NCBI GenBank assembly: GCA_903856995.1
Contig: CAIODK010000293.1
Coordinates: 1-9,643 of the forward strand
Direction: 5' to 3'
Origin: an uncultured Burkholderiales bacterium
GTDB taxonomy: Bacteria > Pseudomonadota > Gammaproteobacteria > Burkholderiales > Burkholderiaceae_C
DNA length: 9,643 bases
Made by a program: the position numbers and the translations under genes
Shown here: piece after piece, positions 1-7,309 of the stretch
How positions within the stretch are numbered: the first letter of the stretch is position 1
Layout of the letters: every line of letters starts with the position of its first letter
The notes under the pieces: model-generated
Seen by the model: only the letters and a program-made list of their open reading frames with translations
Told to the model about the DNA's origin: nothing
The model's database searches: none

Positions 1-859
1 ACCACACATTCAAGGTCAAGCCCGTCATCACCAAGGCCGCGGCCAGCAGTTTCCATGCGGGCAAAGGCTCGGCCAGCAACCAGGCCGCAGCCCCCATGCC
101 AAACACAGGCACCAATAAGGCCATCGGCGTGATCGTTGAAGCCGGGTAACGTGCCAGCAACCAGCCCCACGCCGCATAGCCAAACAAGGTGTTGCCCCAC
201 GCCTGCCAAGCCACTGCCGCCCACGTGAGTGCATCCGCCTGCAACACCCCCGCCTGCATGGCAGGCCAACCTTCCGTCCACCAAGACAAGGCGAACAACG
301 GCGGTACCGAAAACGCGCTGGCCCACACCACATAGGCCAACATGTTCACCTGCCCCGCTTGCTTGCCCACCATGTTGCCCAGCGACCATCCCAAAGCGGC
401 CAACAGCACCAACCCCAAGCCCAAGCCTGTGGTGTCAGCATCAGTGTGCGCCCCAATGACCGCAATGCCGATCACCGCCAATAACAACGCGGCCCACTGG
501 AACGGACGCACGCGCTCACCACTCAGGTACATGGACAAACCGATCGTGAAGAACACTTGCGTTTGCACCACCAATGAGGCCAGACCCGGTGCAATATGGC
601 CGTTGATCGCCATGTAAAGCGCGCCGAACTGCACCAACCCAATCAAACAACCATAAGCGGCTAAGTTGTACCAAGGCACGGCCGGACGCGGCAAGAAAAA
701 AGCCGCCGGTAAAAAAGCGAGCGTGAACCTCAACGCCGCAAACAACAAGGGCGGCAAATGTCCCAATGCATTTTTGATGACCACAAAGTTGCTGCCCCAT
801 ACCGCCACAACAGCCAGCGCCAGCAGCAGGTGACGCAGAGGCACCGTGGGGTGGCTCAT
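1..859 (-). CDS. eamA: O-acetylserine/cysteine exporter, EamA (YdeD)-type DMT permease, 3' end cut by the window
   Basis: This is an inner-membrane drug/metabolite transporter, expected to export O-acetylserine and cysteine by analogy with E. coli EamA/YdeD. The visible 286 residues are almost wholly hydrophobic and hold two EamA repeats (about residues 8-136 and 147-286). They follow recalled E. coli EamA closely: VWGSNFVVIK near residue 20, PPLLFAALRF near 36, PGLASLVVQTQVFFTI at 91-106, GERVRPFQ at 114-121, WSLGNM near 158 and LLVPVFG at 248-254. The E. coli protein has 299 residues, so about a dozen are missing beyond the left edge; the last visible residues, LTLNVW, match the family's end. 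The ATG lies 4 bases after the alr stop, so translation is probably coupled to alr; the Shine-Dalgarno sequence is weak. The family is secure; the substrate is inferred from similarity and could be another amino acid or metabolite. Confidence 0.85.
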   Translation of the reverse strand, partial: MSHPTVPLRHLLLALAVVAVWGSNFVVIKNALGHLPPLLFAALRFTLAFLPAAFFLPRPAVPWYNLAAYGCLIGLVQFGALYMAINGHIAPGLASLVVQTQVFFTIGLSMYLSGERVRPFQWAALLLAVIGIAVIGAHTDADTTGLGLGLVLLAALGWSLGNMVGKQAGQVNMLAYVVWASAFSVPPLFALSWWTEGWPAMQAGVLQADALTWAAVAWQAWGNTLFGYAAWGWLLARYPASTITPMALLVPVFGMGAAAWLLAEPLPAWKLLAAALVMTGLTLNVW

Positions 860-863
860 TGCA

Positions 864-1958
864 TCAGTCTTGCGTGAAACCCACGCGGCCCGACACCGCG
901 CACATCAACTCATAGCCGACCGTGCCTGCGGCTTGGGCGACCTCGTCAATCGGCAGCACCGTGCCGTTGGTGGCTTTGCCCCACAGCGTGACTTCGCTGC
1001 CAAAGCTAGCCTGATCGCAAGGCGTGAGGTCCACCGCGATCATGTCCATGCTCACGCGACCCAAGGTGCGAGTGCGCACACCATCGACCAACACGGGCGT
1101 GCCCGTCGGGCAATGGCGCGGGTACCCGTCCGCATAGCCACAGGCCACGACACCCAAGCGCAAGGGCGCCTCTGCTTTGAACGTTGAGCCGTAACCCACG
1201 GTGTCGCCGACTTGCAGGTCTTGCGTGGCAATCACGCGGCTACGCAAACTCATGGTGGGCTGCAAATCCCACTGCGCGATGGTGCGCTCAGGAAAGTCAG
1301 GGGCGCTGCCGTACAGCGCGATCCCGGGGCGAACCCAGTCGGCCACCACGCCGACATCGGCGGCATGACGCAAGACGCCGGCGCTGTTGCAGGTGCTGCG
1401 CTCACCCGGCAAGTCTTCGGTGGCTTGGTTAAACAAAGCCATTTGTTCGGCCACGCCCTTGGCGCCATCAGCGTCGCTGAAATGCGTCACCAACGAAATT
1501 TCTTCCACTTGTGGCAATTGGTTCAAACGCGTCCACGCCGAACGAAACCGCAGGGGCGTGAAACCTAGGCGATTCATACCACTGTTCATTTTGAGAAATA
1601 CACGGTGCGGCACTTGGGTCTTGTGCCGGCTCAACATGTCAATTTGCTCGTCGCAATGCACGGTGTGCCACAGGTCAAGACGCGAGCACAGCTCTAAATC
1701 ACGCATCTCAAACACACCCTCCAAAAGCAACACCGGCCCGCGCCAGCCCAAGCTGCGTATGCGTTGCGCCTCGTCTAGGTCTAGCAAGGCAAAGCCATCG
1801 GCGGCGCGTAAACCTTCAAACACGTTCTCAATTCCGTGGCCATAGGCATTGGCTTTGACCACAGCCCATACACGTGCATCGGGTGCGGCAGCACGCACGC
1901 GTGCTAAGTTATGACGCAAGGCGTCAGCGTGAACAAAGGCTTGAATCGGACGTGGCAT
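864..1958 (-). CDS. alr: Alanine racemase (PLP-dependent)
   Basis: It interconverts L- and D-alanine in the cytoplasm, supplying D-alanine for peptidoglycan; it could instead be the catabolic paralogue DadX, which sequence alone does not exclude. The 364-residue length is normal for the family. An N-terminal TIM-barrel carries the PLP lysine motif VVKANAYGHG (Lys35, Tyr39), KMNSGMNRLGF (about 123-133, Arg130), NSAG at 191-194 and RPGIALYG at 210-217. The C-terminal beta domain carries VGYGSTF with the second catalytic base Tyr256, GYADGYPR near 274, and SMDM near 303. The reading frame is open upstream into the lplT coding region, but homology starts only at MPRPIQAFVHADALRHN, so I chose the ATG at 1958. 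No good Shine-Dalgarno sequence precedes it. It is divergent from lplT and followed after 4 bases by an eamA-type exporter, probably in one operon. Confidence 0.96.
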   Translation of the reverse strand: MPRPIQAFVHADALRHNLARVRAAAPDARVWAVVKANAYGHGIENVFEGLRAADGFALLDLDEAQRIRSLGWRGPVLLLEGVFEMRDLELCSRLDLWHTVHCDEQIDMLSRHKTQVPHRVFLKMNSGMNRLGFTPLRFRSAWTRLNQLPQVEEISLVTHFSDADGAKGVAEQMALFNQATEDLPGERSTCNSAGVLRHAADVGVVADWVRPGIALYGSAPDFPERTIAQWDLQPTMSLRSRVIATQDLQVGDTVGYGSTFKAEAPLRLGVVACGYADGYPRHCPTGTPVLVDGVRTRTLGRVSMDMIAVDLTPCDQASFGSEVTLWGKATNGTVLPIDEVAQAAGTVGYELMCAVSGRVGFTQD

Positions 1959-2057
1959 GGCTAATATTGTGGCACCCGCGTGATATAACCTTGGCTTGAT
2001 TAAGAAGAAAGACAAATCAGCTCGTTCGCAACACGTTGCAACTTGCCAGACCCTCCC
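1959..2057. promoter_or_regulatory. Divergent alr/lplT intergenic region, expected to hold both promoters
   Basis: The 99 bases between the two divergent starts are A+T-richer than the flanking genes. For alr, a TTATAT -10-like box can be read on the minus strand at 1984-1989, about 25 bases before the ATG, but no good -35 sits at the right distance. For lplT, TTGGCT at 1991-1996 could be a -35, but the hexamer 17 bases on is poor. A short inverted repeat, GCAAC-AC-GTTGC, lies at 2028-2039, between the putative lplT promoter and its start. That promoters lie here follows from the divergent layout; the exact boxes are not established. Confidence 0.4.
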
Positions 2058-3365
2058 ATGAAGCGCGGTTTTTACACCATCATGTCGGCCCAATTTTTCA
2101 GTTCGTTGGCCGACAACGCACTGTTTGTCACGGCCGTCGAATTACTGAAATCAGATGGCGGAGCTGAATGGCAGCGTGCCGCTCTGGTGCCCATGTTCGC
2201 TCTGTTCTACGTCGTATTGGCCCCCTTCGTGGGTGCCTTTGCCGACTCGCGACCCAAGGGCGAAGTCATGCTAATGAGCAACACCATCAAGGTGGTGGGT
2301 TGCTTGATGATGTTGTTTGGCGTTCACCCCTTACTCGCCTTTGCTGTCGTGGGCTTGGGCGCAGCGGCTTACTCCCCAGCCAAGTACGGCATCTTGACGG
2401 AGCTGTTGCCCGCATCTCAACTGGTCAAGGCCAATGGTTGGATTGAAGGCTTGACCATCACCTCCATCATCTTGGGGGTTTTGTTGGGCGGCCAATTGGT
2501 AGGGCAGAGCTTGTCTGGTTGGTTGTTGTCTTTCGATCTGCCGTTCCTCACCACCGGCATCGACACTTCGGCTGAAGCCGCCATGTGTTTGTTGATCCCT
2601 CTTTACGCCTTGGCTGCTTGGTTCAACACCCGCATTCCGAACACAGGCGCAGCGCTGATGCCCATGCGCGCGGACCCTGAAAAAAGCATGGCCCGAAATT
2701 TACTGGCTTTGGTGCCCGATTTTTGGCATTGCAACCAACGCTTGTGGCAAGACAAGCTTGGGCAAATCTCTCTCGCCACCACCACCCTGTTCTGGGGCGT
2801 GAGCGGCAATCTTCGCTACATCGTGTTGGCGTGGAGCGCAGCGGCTTTGGGCTACAGCACCACCCAAGCCTCAAGCTTGGTGGGCGTTGTGGCGATTGGC
2901 ACTGCTGTTGGTGCGGTGGTCGCCTCTTTGAAGATGCGCCTCGACCACGCCACTCGCCTCATGCCTTTGGGCATTGCCATGGGTTGCTTTGTCGTGACCA
3001 TGAACTTCATTGACAACCTCTGGTTGGCCGTCCCCTTCTTAATTATTTTGGGCGGCTTGGGTGGCTTCTTGGTCGTGCCAATGAATGCGCTACTGCAGCA
3101 TCGGGGCCATAACTTGATGGGGGCTGGCCGCTCCATCGCGGTGCAAAACATGAATGAACAGTTGTGCATCCTGTGCTTAGGTGGTCTGTACTCCTTCAGC
3201 ACCAGCATGGGCTTGAGCGCCTTCGCCGCCATCACCGCCTTTGGCGTGCTGGTCGGCTTTGTGATGTGGCTCATCAAACTGTGGCATGAGGACAATCACG
3301 TCCATCACCGCGAAGAACTGTCACGCCTGATGCACATCGCCCGCAACGACGATTTGCACGGCTAA
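2058..3365 (+). CDS. lplT: Lysophospholipid transporter LplT (MFS family)
   Basis: This is an inner-membrane major facilitator protein that, in E. coli, flips lysophospholipids to the inner leaflet for reacylation by Aas. The 435 residues form about 12 hydrophobic segments. Stretches closely matching recalled E. coli LplT include AQFFSSLADNAL near residue 10, APFVGAFADSRPKG near 55, GLGAAAYSPAKYGIL near 99, LVKANGWIEG near 123, FWGVSGNLRY near 243, GGFLVVPMNALLQ near 337 and GAGRSIAVQNMNEQ near 356. E. coli LplT has 397 residues; the excess here is mainly a longer mid-protein stretch around residues 160-230. I chose ATG 2058 because the conserved MKRGFYTIMSAQFF begins there; TTG 2043 and ATG 2082 are possible but less likely. 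There is no obvious Shine-Dalgarno sequence. It heads a tight operon with a DMT permease and gpx; no aas gene is adjacent, unlike in E. coli. Confidence 0.93.
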   Translation: MKRGFYTIMSAQFFSSLADNALFVTAVELLKSDGGAEWQRAALVPMFALFYVVLAPFVGAFADSRPKGEVMLMSNTIKVVGCLMMLFGVHPLLAFAVVGLGAAAYSPAKYGILTELLPASQLVKANGWIEGLTITSIILGVLLGGQLVGQSLSGWLLSFDLPFLTTGIDTSAEAAMCLLIPLYALAAWFNTRIPNTGAALMPMRADPEKSMARNLLALVPDFWHCNQRLWQDKLGQISLATTTLFWGVSGNLRYIVLAWSAAALGYSTTQASSLVGVVAIGTAVGAVVASLKMRLDHATRLMPLGIAMGCFVVTMNFIDNLWLAVPFLIILGGLGGFLVVPMNALLQHRGHNLMGAGRSIAVQNMNEQLCILCLGGLYSFSTSMGLSAFAAITAFGVLVGFVMWLIKLWHEDNHVHHREELSRLMHIARNDDLHG

Positions 3366-3368
3366 GCC

Positions 3369-4298
3369 ATGTCCACGCACCCCATGTTGGCGGTGCTGGC
3401 ATTGGTCTTCAATGCCTTGGTCTGGGGCCTGTCTTGGTGGCCGCTTCGCCAGCTCGATGCGGCCGGGCTTCACCCCTTGTGGGCCACGGCTTGGGTCTTC
3501 ACCCTCGCCACCCTTGTGCTCTTGTTGATCAGCCCTTCGGGCTGGCGTAGCTTTCGGCAACACCCACAACTCTGGTGGCTCATGGCAGCCTCGGGCCTGA
3601 CCAATGTGGGCTTCAACTGGGCCGTCACCACGGGCGACGTGATGCGGGTGGTGTTGCTGTTTTATCTGATGCCGACGTGGTCCTTGCTGCTGGCGTGGTG
3701 GTTGCTGAAAGAGCGGCCCACCCAGGGCGCTTTGGCGCGTTTGGGGCTGGCGCTACTCGGCGTGGCGTGGGTGCTCAAAACATCCGATTCACCTTGGCCC
3801 CTTCCGCAAGATCTACCCGATATGTTGGCGCTTTTTGCTGGCTTTTGTTTTGCACTGACCAACATCTGGCTACTGCGTTTGCAGCACACGCCCGAGTCCT
3901 CGCGCATGATGGCCATGTTTGGTGGGGGCGCTTTGATGGCGTTGGCCTGCGCGGTATTGGCCACCGTGGCGGGCGTCATTCCTGCGGTCCTTGCGGTGCC
4001 GCTAGAAGGCCTTGGCGTGTCGACTGTTGCTGAAGCAGCCGCCACTTGGGCGCCTTATGTGGTGGGCCTGAGCGCCGCCTTTTTGTTATCGAACTACACC
4101 TTGCAATACGGCGCAGCCCTTTTGAGCGCGCACACCACCGCGATGGTGATGATGTCCGAGGTGGTATTTGCCAGCGTGTCCTCCGTTGCATTAGGGACAT
4201 CGGCACTCACGTGGCGCGTGGGCCTTGGTGGCGGCATGATTGTGTTGGCCGCGTTACTGGCTTCACAGACCCACACTTCGAAAGACGCCTCACCATGA
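3369..4298 (+). CDS. DMT-superfamily EamA permease, substrate unknown
   Basis: This is a predicted inner-membrane transporter of the drug/metabolite superfamily, with 309 residues and about ten hydrophobic segments in two EamA repeats (roughly 8-137 and 150-300). Family features include the early FNALVWGLSWWPLRQL near residue 14, the end-of-first-repeat pattern WSLLLAWWLLKERPT near 104-118, and HTTAMVMMSEVVFASVSS in the second repeat near 256-273. The substrate cannot be told from sequence. It is not a close copy of the EamA/YdeD exporter at the left edge of the window. The start follows the lplT stop by 3 bases, and its TGA overlaps the gpx ATG in ATGA, so it should be co-transcribed and translationally coupled with both neighbours. 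Confidence 0.9.
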   Translation: MSTHPMLAVLALVFNALVWGLSWWPLRQLDAAGLHPLWATAWVFTLATLVLLLISPSGWRSFRQHPQLWWLMAASGLTNVGFNWAVTTGDVMRVVLLFYLMPTWSLLLAWWLLKERPTQGALARLGLALLGVAWVLKTSDSPWPLPQDLPDMLALFAGFCFALTNIWLLRLQHTPESSRMMAMFGGGALMALACAVLATVAGVIPAVLAVPLEGLGVSTVAEAAATWAPYVVGLSAAFLLSNYTLQYGAALLSAHTTAMVMMSEVVFASVSSVALGTSALTWRVGLGGGMIVLAALLASQTHTSKDASP

Positions 4299-4780
4299 CT
4301 GCATCGACCCACTTCACCGCCACCCAAATTGATGGCACACCCGTGTCATTTGCCGACCTGCAAGGCAAGGTCCTGCTCGTTGTCAACACCGCCAGCGCTT
4401 GCGGCTTCACACCGCAGTTTGAGGGCCTTGAGTCGCTGCATCAAACCTATGGCAGCCGAGGCTTGGTCGTCATTGGTTTTCCATGCAACCAGTTTGGCGC
4501 ACAAGACTCGGGCACCAACGCCGAAATCGGCGCGTTCTGCCAACGCAACTACGGTGTCAGCTTTGCGATGATGGAAAAAGTAGATGTGAATGGTGACAAT
4601 GCGCACCCACTCTTCAAGTGGCTCAAAGCAGAGGCGCCGGGTCTATTGGGTAGCGAAGCCATCAAGTGGAACTTCACCAAGTTCTTGGTGGGCAAAGACG
4701 GACGGGTGCTCAAGCGCTATGCATCCATGGATGCGCCAGGGAAACTGGGCAACGATATTGAAGCCGCCTTGGCCCGTTAA
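4295..4780 (+). CDS. gpx: Glutathione peroxidase family protein, Cys-type, probably thioredoxin-linked
   Basis: It is predicted to reduce hydrogen and organic (lipid) hydroperoxides in the cytoplasm. The 161 residues match the short bacterial GPx/BtuE form. The catalytic tetrad is visible: peroxidatic Cys36 in NTASACGFTPQ, Gln70 after GFPCNQFGA, and Trp125-Asn126 in KWNFTKFLV. Cys82 in FCQRNYGVSF is in the place of the resolving cysteine of two-Cys, thioredoxin-dependent GPx enzymes, so thioredoxin is a likelier electron donor than glutathione despite the family name. There is no selenocysteine and no signal peptide. The frame is open far upstream inside the permease gene, but homology starts at the ATG at 4295, which overlaps the permease stop. 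Its own TAA overlaps the stop codon of convergent glcF. It is the last gene of the lplT operon. Confidence 0.95.
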   Translation: MTASTHFTATQIDGTPVSFADLQGKVLLVVNTASACGFTPQFEGLESLHQTYGSRGLVVIGFPCNQFGAQDSGTNAEIGAFCQRNYGVSFAMMEKVDVNGDNAHPLFKWLKAEAPGLLGSEAIKWNFTKFLVGKDGRVLKRYASMDAPGKLGNDIEAALAR

Positions 4781-6021
4781 TTCAACGCCTCATCCAGCAC
4801 TTCCACCCAATGCCTCACCGGTACATCCGTGCCGCTTTGCAAGTGGGTGATGCAACCGACGTTGGCGCTCAGGATGGCTTTGGGTTGAAGCGCATCCAAG
4901 TGGCCAAGTTTGCGGTCGCGCAAGGTGATGCTGATCTCTGGGTTCAACACGCTGTAGGTGCCGGCGGAGCCGCAACACAAATGCGATTCGCTGTTGGTGA
5001 CTTGGACGGTAAACCCCAGATCGGTCAAATGTTTTTCGACCCCACCTTTGAGCTGCTGACCGTGCTGCAACGTGCATGGCGGATGAAACGCTTGCAAGCC
5101 CACCTGCGCCATCACTGCGGCCTTGAGTTTGGGTTTGAGCAGCGGCACTAGCTCGGGCAACAGCTCGCTCAAGTCTTGCGTGAGTTCGCTGATGCGCTTG
5201 GCTTTGGCCGCATAGACGGCATCATCTTTGAGCACGTGGCCGTAGTCTTTGACCATCACACCGCAGCCTGAGGCATTCATCACAATGGCCTCCACGCCTT
5301 GCTCGACAAACGGCCACCACGCATCGATGTTGTTGCGCATGTGGACCATACCGCCCGCTTGGTCATTCAGATGGAACTTCACCGCACCACAGCAACCGAC
5401 TTTGGGGGCCACGATGGTTTGAATCCCCGCGGCGTCCAACACGCGCGCTGTCGCGGTGTTGATGTTGGGCAGCATGGCAGGCTGCACACAGCCTGCCAGC
5501 ATCAGCACTTTGCGTGCATGTGTTTGTTTAGGCCACACCACGCCATTGCGCTCGGCGATTTGCGGCGCTGGCACTTTGGCTTTGAGACTGGCGGGCAAGA
5601 TACCGCGGACCGCTTGGCCCAGCTTCATGGCCGGCGCAAACAAGGGCGAAGGCAAACCTTCTTTCAAAGCCCAGCGCAACATGCGCTCACCCATGGGCCG
5701 TGGCACTTGGGCATCCACCACTTTGCGACCCACGTCCACCAAGTGGCCGTATTGCACGCCGCTGGGGCATGTGCTTTCGCAGTTGCGGCAGGTGAGGCAG
5801 CGATCCAAGTGCAGCTGCGTCGCACGCGTGGGCTTAGCCCCTTCAAACACCTGCTTCATCAAATAAATGCGGCCGCGTGGGCCGTCTAACTCATCACCCA
5901 ACAATTGGTAGGTGGGGCACGTCGCTGTGCAAAAACCGCAGTGCACGCACTTGCGCAAAATGGCTTCGGCTGCTTCGCCTTCGGGCGTGCCGACGTATTG
6001 GGGGGCCAGGTTGGTTTGCAT
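4777..6021 (-). CDS. glcF: Glycolate dehydrogenase (glycolate oxidase) iron-sulfur subunit GlcF
   Basis: GlcF is the electron-transfer subunit of the membrane-associated GlcDEF complex, which oxidises glycolate to glyoxylate. Its 414 residues begin with two ferredoxin-type [4Fe-4S] motifs: Cys25-Cys28-Cys31-Cys35 followed by Pro, and Cys75-Cys78-Cys81-Cys85 followed by Pro. Two cysteine-rich CCG domains follow, with Cys178 (LAGCVQP) and Cys210-Cys211-Gly212 in the first, and Cys316 (HPPCTLQH) and Cys349-Cys350-Gly351 in the second. Further conserved cysteines are Cys253 (NASGCG) and Cys390. All expected ligands are present and the length is usual. The ATG is 14 bases after glcE, with a weak AGAG in the gap. 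No glcD is adjacent. The related lactate-oxidising LutA/LldE proteins are shorter and lack the double N-terminal ferredoxin motif, so GlcF is the better call. Confidence 0.96.
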   Translation of the reverse strand: MQTNLAPQYVGTPEGEAAEAILRKCVHCGFCTATCPTYQLLGDELDGPRGRIYLMKQVFEGAKPTRATQLHLDRCLTCRNCESTCPSGVQYGHLVDVGRKVVDAQVPRPMGERMLRWALKEGLPSPLFAPAMKLGQAVRGILPASLKAKVPAPQIAERNGVVWPKQTHARKVLMLAGCVQPAMLPNINTATARVLDAAGIQTIVAPKVGCCGAVKFHLNDQAGGMVHMRNNIDAWWPFVEQGVEAIVMNASGCGVMVKDYGHVLKDDAVYAAKAKRISELTQDLSELLPELVPLLKPKLKAAVMAQVGLQAFHPPCTLQHGQQLKGGVEKHLTDLGFTVQVTNSESHLCCGSAGTYSVLNPEISITLRDRKLGHLDALQPKAILSANVGCITHLQSGTDVPVRHWVEVLDEALN

Positions 6022-6035
6022 GTGAGGCTCTGTGT

Positions 6036-7208
6036 TTAAGCACGACCGGGGTTGAAGATACCCGCTGGGTCAAACTGTTTTTTGAGTTCGTTTTGAATGC
6101 GCTGCTGCACCGCGTGAAGCGGGGTGTACACGCCGGCTTGTTTGTCCACATCACCCAACGTGTGATGGCTGGCGGCACTGGTGCGAAACAGGGTGGCGTG
6201 ACCGCCAACTTTGGTCGCTACCTCGCGCACGTGTGCGGCTTCAGAAGCTGGCGCCCACAGCCAACGCTGTGCGCCATGCCACTCGATGTATTGCGCGCAA
6301 GTCGCTCCTTGCACGCGCACGTCCAGCGCGGGGGCGGTTTGCGGCACGCTCAGGCGCCACAAGCAGTCTTGCTCGGTGGGGGCTTTGAAGAAATCCAAGG
6401 TTTGTTCACCACTGGCGTGCCAGTCCAACGCGGCTTGCGCGTTGTCCATGCGTGTCACCTGTGCGCCCAAGGCGTGAACCTCGGCGGTCATCTTGGCAAC
6501 GGCTGCGTCAACTGCGGCAATAGCGCCGCGCAAACGCACAAAGAGATAGTCTTGTGCCGGTGATGCGCCGGTGTCATGCACCCACGCGCTGGCATTCAAA
6601 GGCAGGGGCTGACCGCCCCATTGGTTGAGGAGCGTGAGCGCTTGAACTTGCGACACACCCGCGCACATCAACGTGGCATCGCCTGGCGCGAGCGGCAGCA
6701 CCTTCAAAGACACCTCGGTGATCAAACCTAACTGGCCCCAGCTACCGGCCAACAAACGCGACACGTCGTAGCCGGCCACGTTCTTCATCACTTGACCGCC
6801 AAAGGTGAGGTGCTCGCCTTTGCCGTTGATCACGCGTGCGCCCAACACAAAGTCGCGCACCGTCCCAGCGCTGGCACGTGCTGGACCGCTTAAGCCCGCC
6901 GCCACCATGCCACCCATCGTGGCGCCCGCCCCGAAGTGTGGCGGCTCGAAGGCAAAGCATTGACCTTTCTCAGCCAACGCAGCCTCCACCTCGGCCAACG
7001 ACGTGCCGGCGCGAACGGTGATCACCAGTTCGCTGGGCTCGTAGCTCAAGATGCCCTTGTATGCCTTGGTGTCCAGCACCTCGCCCTGCAGCGATTGGCC
7101 AAGGAAATCTTTGGTCCCGCCCCCGCGCAGGCGCAAGGGCTGACCCGATTGGGAGGCTTGAAGAATGCGGTCAGTGAGGTGTTGCAGGGTGTCTTCCATG
7201 GACTTCAT
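6036..7208 (-). CDS. glcE: Glycolate dehydrogenase FAD-binding subunit GlcE
   Basis: GlcE is the second flavin-binding subunit of the GlcDEF glycolate dehydrogenase. The 390 residues carry a PCMH-type FAD-binding domain: the PP-loop region LRLRGGGTKDFLG at about residues 25-37, EPPHFGAGATMGGMVAAG at 88-105, VRDFVLGARVINGKGE at 117-132 and NVAGYDVSRLLAGSWGQLG at 143-161, the last being highly typical of GlcE. The C-terminus ends in FDPAGIFNPGRA, the usual closing motif of this flavoprotein group. It is somewhat longer than E. coli GlcE (350 residues). I took the ATG at 7208; an ATG three codons later (7199) is equally possible, while the TTG at 7253 would add unrelated residues. It is cotranscribed with glcF. 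A terminator and a likely promoter lie directly upstream, so expression looks separate from amtB. Confidence 0.95.
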   Translation of the reverse strand: MKSMEDTLQHLTDRILQASQSGQPLRLRGGGTKDFLGQSLQGEVLDTKAYKGILSYEPSELVITVRAGTSLAEVEAALAEKGQCFAFEPPHFGAGATMGGMVAAGLSGPARASAGTVRDFVLGARVINGKGEHLTFGGQVMKNVAGYDVSRLLAGSWGQLGLITEVSLKVLPLAPGDATLMCAGVSQVQALTLLNQWGGQPLPLNASAWVHDTGASPAQDYLFVRLRGAIAAVDAAVAKMTAEVHALGAQVTRMDNAQAALDWHASGEQTLDFFKAPTEQDCLWRLSVPQTAPALDVRVQGATCAQYIEWHGAQRWLWAPASEAAHVREVATKVGGHATLFRTSAASHHTLGDVDKQAGVYTPLHAVQQRIQNELKKQFDPAGIFNPGRA

Positions 7209-7232
7209 GTTAGCCGTTAGCCTTGCTGAGCG

Positions 7233-7260
7233 ATTTGAATTTTTTGCACACAACCGTCAA
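7233..7260 (-). promoter_or_regulatory. Putative sigma-70 promoter for glcEF
   Basis: On the minus strand TTGACG (7260-7255) matches five of six -35 consensus bases. After a 16-base spacer comes TCAAAT (7238-7233), matching four of six -10 bases. Transcription would start near 7226, leaving a leader of about 18 bases before the ATG at 7208. Its position, about 15 bases past the T-tract of the amtB terminator, supports a role in restarting transcription for glcEF. The boxes were read by eye and the -10 is mediocre. Confidence 0.45.
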
Positions 7261-7274
7261 AAATCACCCGCCCA

Positions 7275-7309
7275 CAAAAAAGCCCGCCCTGATTGCTCAG
7301 GTGCGGGCT
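7275..7309 (-). terminator. Intrinsic terminator downstream of amtB
   Basis: A long hairpin is formed by AGCCCGC (7281-7287) with GCGGGCT (7303-7309), extended inward by CCTGA (7288-7292) with TCAGG (7297-7301), around a TTGC loop and with one unpaired base at 7302. Read on the minus strand, the stem is followed at once by a run of six T (7281-7276). There is no T-run on the plus-strand side, so it acts in the amtB direction only. It lies 35 bases after the amtB stop and should end the porin-glnK-amtB transcript. Confidence 0.9.

Noticed and set aside
516..800. 94-codon minus-strand open frame inside the left-edge gene
   Set aside because: It is in another frame of the EamA exporter, whose true frame gives a full family match from the ATG at 859.
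846..1845. Several overlapping plus-strand open frames opposite alr
   Set aside because: All are antisense shadows of alr with no domain-like content or ribosome sites.
1970..1985. Sigma-54-like TGGCAC near alr
   Set aside because: The GG is present, but the required GC about ten bases downstream is absent (AT instead).
1959..2093. Extension of alr to an upstream start at 2093
   Set aside because: The added 45 residues do not resemble alanine racemase and would overlap the start of lplT.
4046..4294. In-frame extension of gpx into the permease gene
   Set aside because: The extra 83 residues are out-of-frame translation of the permease; family homology begins just after the ATG at 4295.
5299..6563. 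Two long plus-strand open frames (196 and 228 codons) opposite glcF and glcE
   Set aside because: They lie fully antisense to well-supported genes, have low-complexity Arg/His/Ala-rich translations with no recognisable domain, and are expected by chance in G+C-rich codon-biased DNA.
7209..7253. TTG start for glcE at 7253
   Set aside because: It adds 15 residues unrelated to GlcE and would lie upstream of the putative transcription start at about 7226.
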